Shown here one piece after another: positions 53,976 to 61,520 of a DNA stretch of 64,000 nt. Source of the DNA: VYFG01 sp965248685. GTDB taxonomy: Bacteria > Pseudomonadota > Gammaproteobacteria > Arenicellales > Poriferihabitantaceae. The notes below the pieces were generated by a model that worked only from the letters and a program-made list of their open reading frames with translations, ran no database searches and had not been told where the DNA came from. Where the stretch lies: contig CBDFKC010000003.1 of the NCBI GenBank assembly GCA_965248685.1, forward strand, positions 868,001-932,000, given 5' to 3'. The position numbers and the translations under genes were made by a program. How positions within the stretch are numbered: the first letter of the stretch is position 1; every line of letters begins with the position of its first letter.

Positions 53976-54520
53976 CGTCATACTGGCGCAGCCAGTATCC
54001 AGTCTAAAAAGCGTGCGCAGCACACAAGACCATTTCCGTCCAATAAAAGGAAGGCCTTCGACCACATATTAAAGCGCTAGACTCTGCTGGCGCAGAATGA
54101 CGCGGTAAGAGGATACTTTCGGAACCTGGCACACTTCACCGCCGTCATGCTGGCGAAGCCAGTATCCAGTCCAAAAAAGCGTGCGCAGCACCCAAGACCA
54201 TTTCCATCGTACAAAAGGAAGGCCTTCGGCCACATATCAAACTACTGGATTCTGCTGGCGCAGAATGACGCGGTAAGAGGATACTTTCGGAGCCTGGCAC
54301 ACTTCACCGCCGTCATGCTGGCGAAGCCAGTATCCAGTCAGAAAATGGGTGCGTAGCACGCAAGACCTTCTCCGCCGAATAAAAGGGAGGCCTTTGGCCA
54401 CATATTAAAGCACTGGATTCTGCTGGCGCAGAATGACGAGGTAAGAGGATACATTCGGAACCTAGCACACTTCACGGCCGTCATACTGGCGGGCCTCACA
54501 GGCTAGCGCAGAATGACGAG
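53976..54520 (+). repeat. tandem array of ~168-bp repeats, each with inverted ends
   Basis: Three units of 167, 168 and 168 bases begin at CGTCAT (53976, 54143, 54311), with a collapsed fourth start at 54479. Each unit is a palindromic element of ~127 bases: the left arm CGTCATGCTGGCGAAGCCAG continues to TATCCAGT and an imperfect inverted right arm ends TGCTGGCGCAGAATGACG, around a GAAGGCCTTCGG-type middle. A constant ~40-base spacer (GTAAGAGGATACTTTCGGAA...CTTCACCGC) is repeated with it, so the array grew by tandem duplication of element plus spacer. It separates tsaD from plsY. Confidence 0.9.
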
Positions 54521-54552
54521 ACTAGGATGCGAATTACTCCGCCAGCACCATA

Positions 54553-55143
54553 CTACCCAGACAACTCAATCTTGCTCTCCTCCCCTTTTATCAAGCGAGA
54601 AATATTCTCCCGATGCCGCCAGAATAAAAACCCACCAATACCGCAAGCCATCAAAAAGAACGGCCACCCCGGTAGAAAAAACAGAACAAGTAACGGTGCC
54701 AGCGCCGTCGCAATTAACGCAGCCAGGGATGAATACTGAGAAGCAAATGCTGCCACCAGCCAAATCCCCACCAGCAACATCGAGACAAACCCACTCAATC
54801 CTATAAATACCCCTGCAGCGGTAGCAACCCCTTTGCCACCCTTAAACCCAAAGTAAATTGGATATAAATGTCCGAGGAACGCTGCGATTCCCACCAACGC
54901 GATGGTGACACTGCTATCGGTAATCATTTTAGCAAGCAATACAGGGATCAAACCTTTCAGTACGTCCCCCAACAGGGTAATAATCGCCGCCTTTTTGCCA
55001 CCGAGTCGTAATACGTTAGTAGCGCCGGGATTCTTCGAGCCGCTTTTGCGGGGATCCGGCAGTCGCATCATGCGGCTGACAATCACTGCGCTTGACACCG
55101 AGCCCACGAGGTAGGCACAAATAGGTAAAATCAGGTTTAGCAT
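54553..55143 (-). CDS. plsY: acyl-phosphate glycerol-3-phosphate acyltransferase PlsY
   Basis: 196 residues, five or so membrane helices. MLNLILPICAYLVGSVSSAV at the start, GSKNPGATNVLRLGGKKAA (motif 1 of PlsY), HLYPIYFGFKGGKGVATAAG (motif 2), and a C-terminal region with FWRHRENISRLIKGEESK. It acylates glycerol-3-phosphate with acyl-phosphate in the inner membrane, the first step of phospholipid synthesis together with PlsX. ATG at 55143, divergent from folB. Confidence 0.96.
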   Translation of the reverse strand: MLNLILPICAYLVGSVSSAVIVSRMMRLPDPRKSGSKNPGATNVLRLGGKKAAIITLLGDVLKGLIPVLLAKMITDSSVTIALVGIAAFLGHLYPIYFGFKGGKGVATAAGVFIGLSGFVSMLLVGIWLVAAFASQYSSLAALIATALAPLLVLFFLPGWPFFLMACGIGGFLFWRHRENISRLIKGEESKIELSG

Positions 55144-55184
55144 TCAGTCTTTGGCTGGAAACAATTAATTTTAATCAGCATATC

Positions 55185-55541
55185 ATGGATATTATCTACC
55201 TTCACGACCTTAAGGTCGATTGTGTGATCGGCGTCTGGGACTGGGAGCGCAAGATCAAACAAACAATAACCATCGATCTCGACATGGGATTCGACATACG
55301 GGCCGCAGCAAAAAGCGATGACCTGGTGGACACCCTAAGCTATAAAGACGTGTCAAAACGAGTTGAGGCGTTTGTCAAAGACTCGGGATTTCAGCTGGTA
55401 GAACGGCTGGCGGAAGAAGTCGCACAAATTCTGTTAACCGAATTCGAAATCAAATGGTGCCGAGTAAAAATCAATAAATATGGTGCGGTTCGTGGTGCCG
55501 GCGACGTTGGCATATTGATTGAGCGAGGAGTTAAGGTATGA
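55185..55541 (+). CDS. folB: dihydroneopterin aldolase FolB
   Basis: 118 residues. MDIIYLHDLKVDCVIGVWDWERKIKQ is the typical start, followed by DDLVDTLSYKDVSKRVEAFV and QLVERLAEEVAQILL (substrate-binding Glu) and WCRVKINKYGAVRGAGDVGI, where the Lys is part of the catalytic set. It produces 6-hydroxymethyl-dihydropterin in folate synthesis. Its TGA overlaps the ATG of folK by four bases, so the next enzyme in the pathway is translationally coupled. ATG start. Confidence 0.95.
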   Translation: MDIIYLHDLKVDCVIGVWDWERKIKQTITIDLDMGFDIRAAAKSDDLVDTLSYKDVSKRVEAFVKDSGFQLVERLAEEVAQILLTEFEIKWCRVKINKYGAVRGAGDVGILIERGVKV

Positions 55542-56038
55542 CCCAGGTGGTGTTGAGTCTGGGTAGCAATATCGAGCGCGAAAAAAATACCCGGTATGCC
55601 ATCGAGCAGATCACCGCACGCTATGGACCGTTGGATATCTCACCTATTTATGAAACCTCAGCGGTGGGTTTCGATGGTCCGCCGTTTTTCAACCTGATTG
55701 TTGGCTTCGAATGCTCTGATGAGTTGCCCGATATTATCGATACTCTGCGCGAAATCGAAAGTGGCGCGGGGCGCATTCGCGGACCAAAATCTTTCGCTAG
55801 CCGGATTCTCGATATCGATGTGGTGCTATATGGCGATCAAAATTTTCGGGAGCAGGGCTATAACGTACCCCGGGATGAAATCGAAAAATATGCCTATGTT
55901 TTAAAACCCCTGGCGGATATCTATCCTGATCAAGTCCATCCCATCCTGGGAGAAACTTTCAGCGCGCTGTGGCAGAAATTCGAGATGAAACAACAAACAA
56001 TTTTTATTGCAGAGTTACCCCTTGAATTAGTTGATTGA
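55538..56038 (+). CDS. folK: HPPK, 6-hydroxymethyl-7,8-dihydropterin pyrophosphokinase FolK
   Basis: 166 residues. LSLGSNIEREKNTRYAI, ISPIYETSAVGFDGPPFFNLIV and GAGRIRGPKSFASRILDIDVVLYGD are the HPPK signature blocks; the IDIDVV-type motif holds the metal-binding Asp pair. VPRDEIEKYAYVLKPLADI fits the usual P-H-P-x-x-x-x-R-x-F-V-L-x-P-L segment but with RDEIEKYAY. It follows folB with an ATGA overlap. It catalyses pyrophosphate transfer from ATP to the pterin. A rho-independent terminator for the opposite strand lies just past its end. Confidence 0.93.
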   Translation: MTQVVLSLGSNIEREKNTRYAIEQITARYGPLDISPIYETSAVGFDGPPFFNLIVGFECSDELPDIIDTLREIESGAGRIRGPKSFASRILDIDVVLYGDQNFREQGYNVPRDEIEKYAYVLKPLADIYPDQVHPILGETFSALWQKFEMKQQTIFIAELPLELVD

Positions 56039-56056
56039 TAACAATTTCAAGAAGCC

Positions 56057-56089
56057 AAAAAAAACCCGTTAACCAAAAAGGCTAACGGG
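56057..56089 (-). terminator. rho-independent terminator of the cytochrome b561-yceI operon
   Basis: On the minus strand the sequence reads CCCGTTAGCC, a five-base loop, GGTTAACGGG and then eight T. The stem is ten base pairs with one mismatch. It sits directly downstream of the yceI-like stop. Confidence 0.85.
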
Positions 56090-56105
56090 ATTTCGCGTTT
56101 TAAAT

Positions 56106-56696
56106 TTACTGACGCACTCCTTCGATCGAAAAATAAATATCCACAGTTCGTGAAGAGGGACCGAGATCATAGTCGATTCCAAAATCCGACATACTGATTG
56201 TGGTGTTGCCTTCAAAGCCCGCGCGGTAACCACCCCAGGGATCTTTACCTTCACCGATAGTGGCCAGCTCAACACTGACCGGTCGGGTAACACCATGCAT
56301 GGTCAAATCACCAGTTAATGTTCCCATGCCCCCACCGGATGCTGAGTAACCTGTGCTGGTAAAAGTCGCGTTCGGATGCTTTTTAACATCAAGAAAATCG
56401 GAACCACGAATGTGCACATTACGCTTGGCATGGCGAGTATCGGCAGTTGTTGTATCAATCTCCAGATTCACTTTTGAATCGCCCGGATTATCTGCATCGA
56501 ATGAAAAGGTTCCGGCAAAATCCGGAAAATCACCCAGCACATAACTGTAGCCAAGATGAGACACTTTAAACTGGATAAACGCGTGTTTACCAGCAGAATC
56601 GATTTTGTAATCTGCCGCTAACGCAGGTTGAATCATGAGCGAACTGGCCAACATGGCAAGTCCAATTTTTATATTCAAAAAAGTTTTTTTCTGCAT
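56106..56696 (-). CDS. YceI-family periplasmic protein
   Basis: 196 residues with a cleavable signal peptide (hydrophobic ~9-25, ALAAD). YKIDSAGKHAFIQFKVSHLGYSYVLGDFPDF is the YceI lipocalin-like start (the x-H-x-x-I-x-F-K-V-x-H-x-G pattern), followed by DVKKHPNATFTST, LTGDLTMHGVTRPV and FGIDYDLG. It binds a polyisoprenoid-type lipid in the periplasm. It lies downstream of cytochrome b561 on the same strand (33 bases), a common gene pair. ATG start; ends in a strong terminator. Confidence 0.93.
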   Translation of the reverse strand: MQKKTFLNIKIGLAMLASSLMIQPALAADYKIDSAGKHAFIQFKVSHLGYSYVLGDFPDFAGTFSFDADNPGDSKVNLEIDTTTADTRHAKRNVHIRGSDFLDVKKHPNATFTSTGYSASGGGMGTLTGDLTMHGVTRPVSVELATIGEGKDPWGGYRAGFEGNTTISMSDFGIDYDLGPSSRTVDIYFSIEGVRQ

Positions 56697-56729
56697 CTTT
56701 GCATTCCTCTTAAGTTAATTAGGTTGGGT

Positions 56730-57290
56730 TTACGAGCGCGATTTTACGCCAAGTCCAAGCATCCGTCTTAAAGTTTCGTCTTTATCTATTACGTGGTGCT
56801 TTATTGCACCCGCGGCGTGCAAAAATGCAAAACAAATAACAGTCCAGGCAAGCCAGTAATGCCAAAAAATACTCAAACTTTCTTGATCATTAATGCTCGT
56901 TATCACGGGCGGTAATTCGAACCAATTAAAAACTTCAATCCCATCGCCTTCCGCAGTTGATAACAAATAACCAAACACAACAATTGCGACCAGCAACGCG
57001 CTCATCGCTATATGGACAAGACGGGAAACAATATGTTCCCAAGGAGCCACGCCGGTTCCTGCATCCGGCTTGATATTGATCAGAGACCAGATGATTCGAA
57101 GGATAATTGCCAGGGTTAACAATATGCCAACGCTCTCGTGAATATGGGGCAGTTCATAGTAATCTGGATCATGAAAATCCAGATCTACCATATACAGTCC
57201 CAGGGCAAATTCGCCGATAACACCAAGAGCAATTAACCAATGCAGCAGGATGGCTACGGCGCCATATCGGGATGGGCTATTTCTGATCAT
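56730..57290 (-). CDS. cytochrome b561 (CybB-like)
   Basis: 186 residues, four membrane helices. The heme-ligand histidines are at helix ends: H17 in ILLHWLIALGVIGEF, H50 in IHESVGILLTL, and helix 4 with CFAFLHAAGAIKHHVIDKD (the HH and KHH group). Typical of PF01292 di-heme b561 proteins that move electrons between the quinone pool and periplasmic partners, including superoxide oxidase in E. coli. ATG at 57290; first gene of the yceI unit. Confidence 0.9.
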   Translation of the reverse strand: MIRNSPSRYGAVAILLHWLIALGVIGEFALGLYMVDLDFHDPDYYELPHIHESVGILLTLAIILRIIWSLINIKPDAGTGVAPWEHIVSRLVHIAMSALLVAIVVFGYLLSTAEGDGIEVFNWFELPPVITSINDQESLSIFWHYWLAWTVICFAFLHAAGAIKHHVIDKDETLRRMLGLGVKSRS

Positions 57291-57559
57291 TTTGAATTGG
57301 GTCCATTGAGGTTCGGTTCCGCATGTAATACGTGGACTTTCGGGTGGTAAAATAATTCCATAACTTGATTGCCGGTTTCGCAGGCCCAGATTACGCTAGT
57401 GGGATGACAAATTGAAGAGTCCTCGATTCTGGACCCAATAGGATCTGGGAAGCGCCCAGGGCTTGGCTAAATTCGCATAAAGCGCTACCCATTTACCCCG
57501 GATTCTGGTATAAATCGCGCCCCCAAAGGTAAAACGCATTTAATTGAAGGTAACTGGCT
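57291..57559. other. divergent region with possible rpmB promoter
   Basis: The only suggestive element is TATAAAT at 57509-57515, at a fitting distance upstream of the rpmB ATG at 57560; no convincing -35 partner is seen. No coding frame and no clear riboregulator. Confidence 0.35.
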
Positions 57560-57796
57560 ATGGCTAGAGTATGTCAAGTGACTGGGAAACGTACCATTTC
57601 TGGTAACAATGTCTCCCACGCACACAATAAAACCCGCCGCAAATTCCTACCGAATCTGCACAACCGTCGATTCTGGGTAGAAGGCGAGAACCGTTGGGTA
57701 CGTCTGCGCGTCTCAAGCGCCGGCCTGCGCGTCATCGACAAGAAAGGCATCGACCAGGTCCTAACTGACCTCCGTGCCAAGGGCGAAAAGGTCTAA
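57560..57796 (+). CDS. rpmB: 50S ribosomal protein L28
   Basis: 78 residues, the usual length. MARVCQVTGKRTISGNNVSHAHNKTRRKF is the L28 start, followed by FWVEGENRWVRLRVSSAGLRVIDKKGID. Its cysteine-free zinc-independent type is the gammaproteobacterial form. The rpmG gene follows after 28 bases, as in most bacteria of the group. AAGG ribosome site 10 bases before the ATG. Confidence 0.98.
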   Translation: MARVCQVTGKRTISGNNVSHAHNKTRRKFLPNLHNRRFWVEGENRWVRLRVSSAGLRVIDKKGIDQVLTDLRAKGEKV

Positions 57797-57824
57797 TTCA
57801 AGCAACAGTTAACGGAGCAATCCC

Positions 57825-57980
57825 ATGCGAGACAAAATTAAACTAGTTTCCAGCGCCGGCACCGGTCATTTCTACACCACGACCAAAAACAAGCGCACCA
57901 TGACCGATAAAATGGAAATCAAAAAATTCGACCCAGTGGTACGCAAGCACGTAATTTACAAGGAAGGCAAAATTAAGTAG
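57825..57980 (+). CDS. rpmG: 50S ribosomal protein L33
   Basis: 51 codons, MRDKIKLVSSAGTGHFYTTT as the first 20 residues, then NKRTMTDKMEIKKFDPVVRK and HVIYKEGKIK. This is the L33 sequence without zinc-binding cysteines, the C-minus type. ATG at 57825 with GGAG nine bases upstream. It ends the rpmB-rpmG operon; a hairpin follows. It is too short for ordinary gene size cut-offs. Confidence 0.98.
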   Translation: MRDKIKLVSSAGTGHFYTTTKNKRTMTDKMEIKKFDPVVRKHVIYKEGKIK

Positions 57981-57988
57981 CCTTTCCC

Positions 57989-58016
57989 AGTCAGCGAATC
58001 CAATGTTTCGCTGACT
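57989..58016 (+). terminator. terminator-like hairpin after rpmG
   Basis: AGTCAGCGA and TCGCTGACT make a perfect 9-base-pair stem with a 10-base loop, nine bases after the rpmG stop. The following CCCTCGTTCC has no T-run, so it is a weak or rho-aided terminator. Confidence 0.5.
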
Positions 58017-58039
58017 CCCTCGTTCCAAACCGCCCGATT

Positions 58040-58348
58040 TGCTGCGGCTCCGCTCGTAGCACTACTATCCCCACCTCCCTGTTATTTCGGCGCAGTCCGG
58101 AATCCAGGTGCTCTGTCCTAACTAAGGTATTCGAGGAAACCAACAACCCACCTACCCGACATTCCGACGTAATCCGGAATTCAGGCATTCCGCCTTACCT
58201 AAAACGATTCCCTCCGGTCGACAAATTTCTACTGGATCCCGGTTTCACGGGTGACGGTGTTCGATAAAATCACTAACTCAACTACTCGTCTTTCCGGGTG
58301 AAGCCCGGAATCCAGTATAAAAACTGCGCTCAAAGAGCGCACAAAACC
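58040..58348. repeat. intergenic repeat cluster (same families as 859-1047 and 60094-60162)
   Basis: The segment around 58138-58262 matches 922-1047: CCAACAACCCACCTACCCG, an ATTCCGACGTAATCCGGAATTCAGG part, CTCCGGTCGACAAATTTCTAC and GGATCCCGG near the end. From 58281 a second element (ACTCGTCTTTCCGGGTGAAGC, then CCGGAATCCAGTA, then GCGCTCAAAGAGCGCACAAAAC) recurs at 60094-60162. GCGCTC-AAA-GAGCGC and CCGGG-x-GAAG-CCCGG are hairpins. No gene is hidden here. Confidence 0.82.
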
Positions 58349-58441
58349 ACTCCCCGACCCATATAAACTTACCAAACCCAAAACCCCGGAACCATCCCCA
58401 CAAAATCCCCTCAAAACAATAAACACCCAAACCCAGCCAAA

Positions 58442-59077
58442 ATGCAAAAACCCCGCAGAACCTTGTTAAAACTAACCACAGCCACCCTCCTGTTCCCATC
58501 AATCAGTACCTTGGCCGCAACCCTCCCCAAAACCCCAGAACAAACCCCAGGCCCATTCTACCCATCCAAAATCCCCCAAGATGCCGACGCTGACCTGGTT
58601 CAAGTCGAAGGCCAGTCCCGTGAAGCCACAGGAATCATCTGCCACCTAACCGGCAAAGTCCTCGACCCAAACGGTTGCCCAATCAAACACGCCATAATAG
58701 AAATCTGGCAATGCGACGCCTTCGGCGCCTATCACCACCATAGAGACCGCGGCAACATCGCCGAACCAGAATTCCAGGGCTATGGGTTTAGGCAGACAAG
58801 CGAAATGGGAGAATACAGATTCAGAACAATAACCCCGGCGAGCTACCCCGGCAGAGCCCCCCATATCCATATCAAGGTCAGCCAACCAGGAATGAAAAGC
58901 CTGACCACCCAGCTATATGTAAAAGGAGAACAACAGAACCAACACGACTTCCTGTTTAACTCAATCCCTGAAAACAAACGCGCCTATATGCAGGCGAGCT
59001 TTCCAACATCAGCAACAGAATCCAATTCCATTATCCCTGAATTCAATATCATTATGGGTCAAACCGTCGATTGCTGA
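58442..59077 (+). CDS. exported intradiol ring-cleavage dioxygenase
   Basis: 211 residues. MQKPRRTLLKLTTATLLFPS is a Tat-type signal (RR near the start), so the enzyme is probably folded before export. The body is that of protocatechuate 3,4-dioxygenase-like enzymes: QTPGPFYPSKIP, VLDPNGCPIKHAIIEIWQCD and YRFRTITPASYPGRAPHIHI. The Fe(III) ligands are present: Y97, Y135, H141 and H143. It would cleave a catechol-type ring between the hydroxyls. No alpha-subunit or other aromatic-degradation genes are next to it. ATG start. Confidence 0.85.
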   Translation: MQKPRRTLLKLTTATLLFPSISTLAATLPKTPEQTPGPFYPSKIPQDADADLVQVEGQSREATGIICHLTGKVLDPNGCPIKHAIIEIWQCDAFGAYHHHRDRGNIAEPEFQGYGFRQTSEMGEYRFRTITPASYPGRAPHIHIKVSQPGMKSLTTQLYVKGEQQNQHDFLFNSIPENKRAYMQASFPTSATESNSIIPEFNIIMGQTVDC

Positions 59078-59093
59078 CAGTCAAGACTAGAAA

Positions 59094-59522
59094 CTAGGTC
59101 AACATCCCCCGAGCCTGTAACTTCATCTTCTCCACAATGGCATAAACCCCCACATGCCGGGTCGGGCTCAAATGATCAAACAAATGCAACCGCTCGAAAA
59201 CCGCATCGGTATCAAGATCCACAACCTCCCTGGCCGTCTTGCCTGAAAAAATCGCCACCAAAATCGCAACAACCCCCTTAATTGTCGGGGTATCACAAAA
59301 CCCATCAAACCGAATCTTGTTAGTCGCACCCTCAACCGGCTTCACTGAAACATATACTGTGCTCATACAAGGAGGCACACTGTTCTCGGTATTCATCTCA
59401 TCCGGATGCATCGGATCAAGCTTCTCTCCAAGCTCGTCCAGAAACTGATACCGCATCTCCCAGTCCGGCAGAAAATCGAACGCCTCAATAATGCGATCAA
59501 GATCAAGCTGCGCGTTAGACAC
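59094..59522 (-). CDS. sufE: cysteine desulfuration protein SufE
   Basis: 142 residues. DLDRIIEAFDFLPDWEMRYQFLDELGEKL at the start, SVPPCMSTVYVSV with the sulfur-accepting cysteine C52 (family V-x-x-C-x-S), and HLFDHLSPTRHVGVYAIVEKM near the end. It takes persulfide from SufS and raises its activity in Fe-S cluster assembly. GTG start at 59522, three bases after the rhodanese stop and with GGGGA in the ribosome-site area. SufS and other suf genes are not in the window. Confidence 0.92.
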   Translation of the reverse strand: MSNAQLDLDRIIEAFDFLPDWEMRYQFLDELGEKLDPMHPDEMNTENSVPPCMSTVYVSVKPVEGATNKIRFDGFCDTPTIKGVVAILVAIFSGKTAREVVDLDTDAVFERLHLFDHLSPTRHVGVYAIVEKMKLQARGMLT

Positions 59523-59525
59523 AAA

Positions 59526-59963
59526 TTATTCCCCAGGCTTAACCGTCGGATTACCATCTTTCATCCATCCCACAATCCCTTCCTTCACGTTATACACCGT
59601 GGCAAACCCAGCGCCACCACTCAACCACTTGCCAATCGCCATGGACCGCACCCCGGAATGGCAAATCAACACAACAGGTTTGGCAGGGTCCAAAACATCA
59701 CCAAGCTCAGTCAACCACTTCCTGGCATCATACTTCCCCCTAGCATCAAAAAACGTCTTCAGCTCACTCCCTTCCACCAACCCAGTATCCGACCACTCTT
59801 CCGCCCGCCGAACATCAACAATTGTTACATCCTCTGCCAGCAAATCCTTTAGCTGCTGATTATCAATATTAATCACCTCCGCCTGGACAGCAGAAGCAGC
59901 ACAGAAAAAGGTGATGGCGACAACTATTCGCTGCAATCCCCATATAAATTTCGCCCCAGACAT
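59526..59963 (-). CDS. periplasmic rhodanese-like protein
   Basis: 145 residues from the ATG at 59963, chosen because GGAG lies eight bases upstream; the frame extends to 60005 without a ribosome site. The signal peptide (WGLQRIVVAITFFCAASAVQA) is followed by a single rhodanese domain: VTIVDVRRAEEWSDTG and PVVLICHSGVRSMAIGKWL, whose catalytic cysteine (residue ~101) is intact, and GGAGFATVYNVKEGIVGWM. It would transfer sulfane sulfur, but export to the periplasm differs from cytoplasmic sulfur relay. Same transcription unit as sufE. Confidence 0.86.
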   Translation of the reverse strand: MSGAKFIWGLQRIVVAITFFCAASAVQAEVINIDNQQLKDLLAEDVTIVDVRRAEEWSDTGLVEGSELKTFFDARGKYDARKWLTELGDVLDPAKPVVLICHSGVRSMAIGKWLSGGAGFATVYNVKEGIVGWMKDGNPTVKPGE

Positions 59964-60093
59964 TTCAACTACTCCAATCATTTTCCAACTTCGACTCTCA
60001 CCCAATCATAAAGTTTGATCATCCAGCATCTAACACTATCCAACCCCCAGCTCCATCATTCAGCATGATGCTTTTCATGGCAAATTGTTAACC

Positions 60094-60162
60094 CCACTAC
60101 TCGTCATTCCGGGCGAAGCCCGGAATCCAGTAATAAAACCGCGCTCAAAGAGCGCACAAAAC
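60094..60162 (+). repeat. dispersed repeat copy with two hairpins
   Basis: ACTCGTCATTCCGGGCGAAGC, CCGGAATCCAGTAA and GCGCTCAAAGAGCGCACAAAAC match 58281-58348 with only a few changes. The CCGGGCGAAGCCCGG and GCGCTCAAAGAGCGC parts fold into hairpins. Spaced between the rhodanese and homocysteine methyltransferase genes. Confidence 0.88.
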
Positions 60163-60236
60163 AATTCCCACCCAAAAAAACCAAAACTCCTAAATAACCC
60201 ACTTACCAAACAACAAATAATACGTTAAAATACAAC

Positions 60237-60258
60237 AATATAAAGATATCTTTATATT
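60237..60258 (+). promoter_or_regulatory. perfect 22-bp palindrome, probable operator
   Basis: AATATAAAGAT meets ATCTTTATATT with no spacer, 40 bases before the homocysteine methyltransferase start, the usual place for a repressor site. Symmetry and AT-rich arms fit an ArsR-type winged-helix dimer; a SahR-like methionine-cycle regulator is the obvious candidate by context, but no such gene is in the window. Confidence 0.66.
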
Positions 60259-60297
60259 ATACTACAACCCCCGGCAGATTAATCACCCAAAAGACCC

Positions 60298-61350
60298 ATG
60301 AACAACCCCCTGGATCAACTACTAAAAGAAAAAGGCGTCCTCCTAGCAGACGGCGCAACCGGCTCTAATCTGTTCGACGCTGGCCTGCAAACCGGCGACT
60401 CCCCGGAAATCTGGAACGACACTCACCCAGACCGAATCGCCAACCAATACCAGTCATTTATCGACGCCGGCTCAGACATCATACTGACCAACAGTTTTGG
60501 CGGCACTAAATACCGACTAAAACTCCACAACGCCGAGGACCGCGTAGAAGAGCTCAACGTAAAAGCCGCCCAAATCGCCAAACAACAAACTGAAAAATCC
60601 GACCGCACAATCCTGGTCGGCGGCTCCATGGGCCCAACAGGCGAAATCATGGAACCCATAGGTCCCCTGAGCCAAGCTGACGCAGCAGACGCCTTCGAAG
60701 AACAAGCCAAGGCCCTTAAAAAAGGCGGTGCCGATATCTTTTGGATAGAAACCATGTCGTCCAAAGAAGAAGTAGAAGCCGCAGTCCTGGGCGCATCGAA
60801 AGTCGGACTACCCATAGTCACAACCTTCAGCGTAGATACCAACGGTAGAACCATGATGGGACTCGCACCAGCAGATATAGTGACACTAACCCACGAATTG
60901 GAGAACGTACCATATGGCATCGGTGCAAATTGCGGCGTAGGCGCTTCAGAATCAGTGGCTGCAGTAGTTAATATGCGTCACGCGTGTAATCTGCAGCAAG
61001 TAGACCCAGTGATCATCGTAAAAGCCAATTGCGGTGTTCCAGCTTATATCGACGGAAAGATAGTTTATAGCGGGACAGAGGAGATTATGGCTGAGTACAC
61101 CAAACTGGCTGTAGACGCTGGAGCGTCTATTGTTGGGGGATGTTGCGGTACCACTCCAAAGCATTTAGCCGCTATGAGAAAATCCCTTGATGGGCATCTA
61201 AAAGGGGATGCGCCAAAGATTGACAAGATTGTTGACATTCTTGGGGAGGTTTCTACGGGGGCCAGGGCGCAGTTGCGCGGGGAGATGAGTATTGCAGCGG
61301 GAGCATTGACGGATCGGGGGGAAAGGCAAAGAAGACGGAGGAGAGCCTAA
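60298..61350 (+). CDS. homocysteine S-methyltransferase, betaine-type (BmtA-like)
   Basis: 350 residues. LLADGATGSNLFDAGL, TNSFGGTKYRL and GGSMGPTGE are the family start and sugar-free TIM-barrel blocks. The zinc site is GANCGVG (C212) and GGCCGTT (C282, C283), as in all cobalamin-independent and cobalamin-binding homocysteine methyltransferases (PF02574). The C-terminal basic tail (RQRRRRRA) is typical of marine betaine-homocysteine enzymes. It makes methionine from homocysteine, using glycine betaine or possibly DMSP as methyl donor. A palindromic operator lies upstream. ATG start; no close neighbour on its strand. Confidence 0.86.
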   Translation: MNNPLDQLLKEKGVLLADGATGSNLFDAGLQTGDSPEIWNDTHPDRIANQYQSFIDAGSDIILTNSFGGTKYRLKLHNAEDRVEELNVKAAQIAKQQTEKSDRTILVGGSMGPTGEIMEPIGPLSQADAADAFEEQAKALKKGGADIFWIETMSSKEEVEAAVLGASKVGLPIVTTFSVDTNGRTMMGLAPADIVTLTHELENVPYGIGANCGVGASESVAAVVNMRHACNLQQVDPVIIVKANCGVPAYIDGKIVYSGTEEIMAEYTKLAVDAGASIVGGCCGTTPKHLAAMRKSLDGHLKGDAPKIDKIVDILGEVSTGARAQLRGEMSIAAGALTDRGERQRRRRRA

Positions 61351-61520
61351 AAAAACGAAACTGTGTAATATTCACGTAAATAGAGATGCATTATCGAAAA
61401 ACCTATGTGGTATATTGAATAGTTACTTAAGGTCTTTCCACAGAATCGGATATGTGTCAACCGAGACTAAAAATAGAAAAAGTGTAATTGGAAGGAGGTA
61501 AATAAACACAATAAAGATTG

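Noticed and set aside
53976..54520. Regular repeats that could suggest a CRISPR array
   Set aside because: Units are ~168 bases, both repeat and spacer are conserved from unit to unit, and no cas genes are near. CRISPR spacers should differ.
57841..58028. Minus-strand frames over rpmG and the following repeat
   Set aside because: Shadows of the real rpmG gene on the opposite strand.
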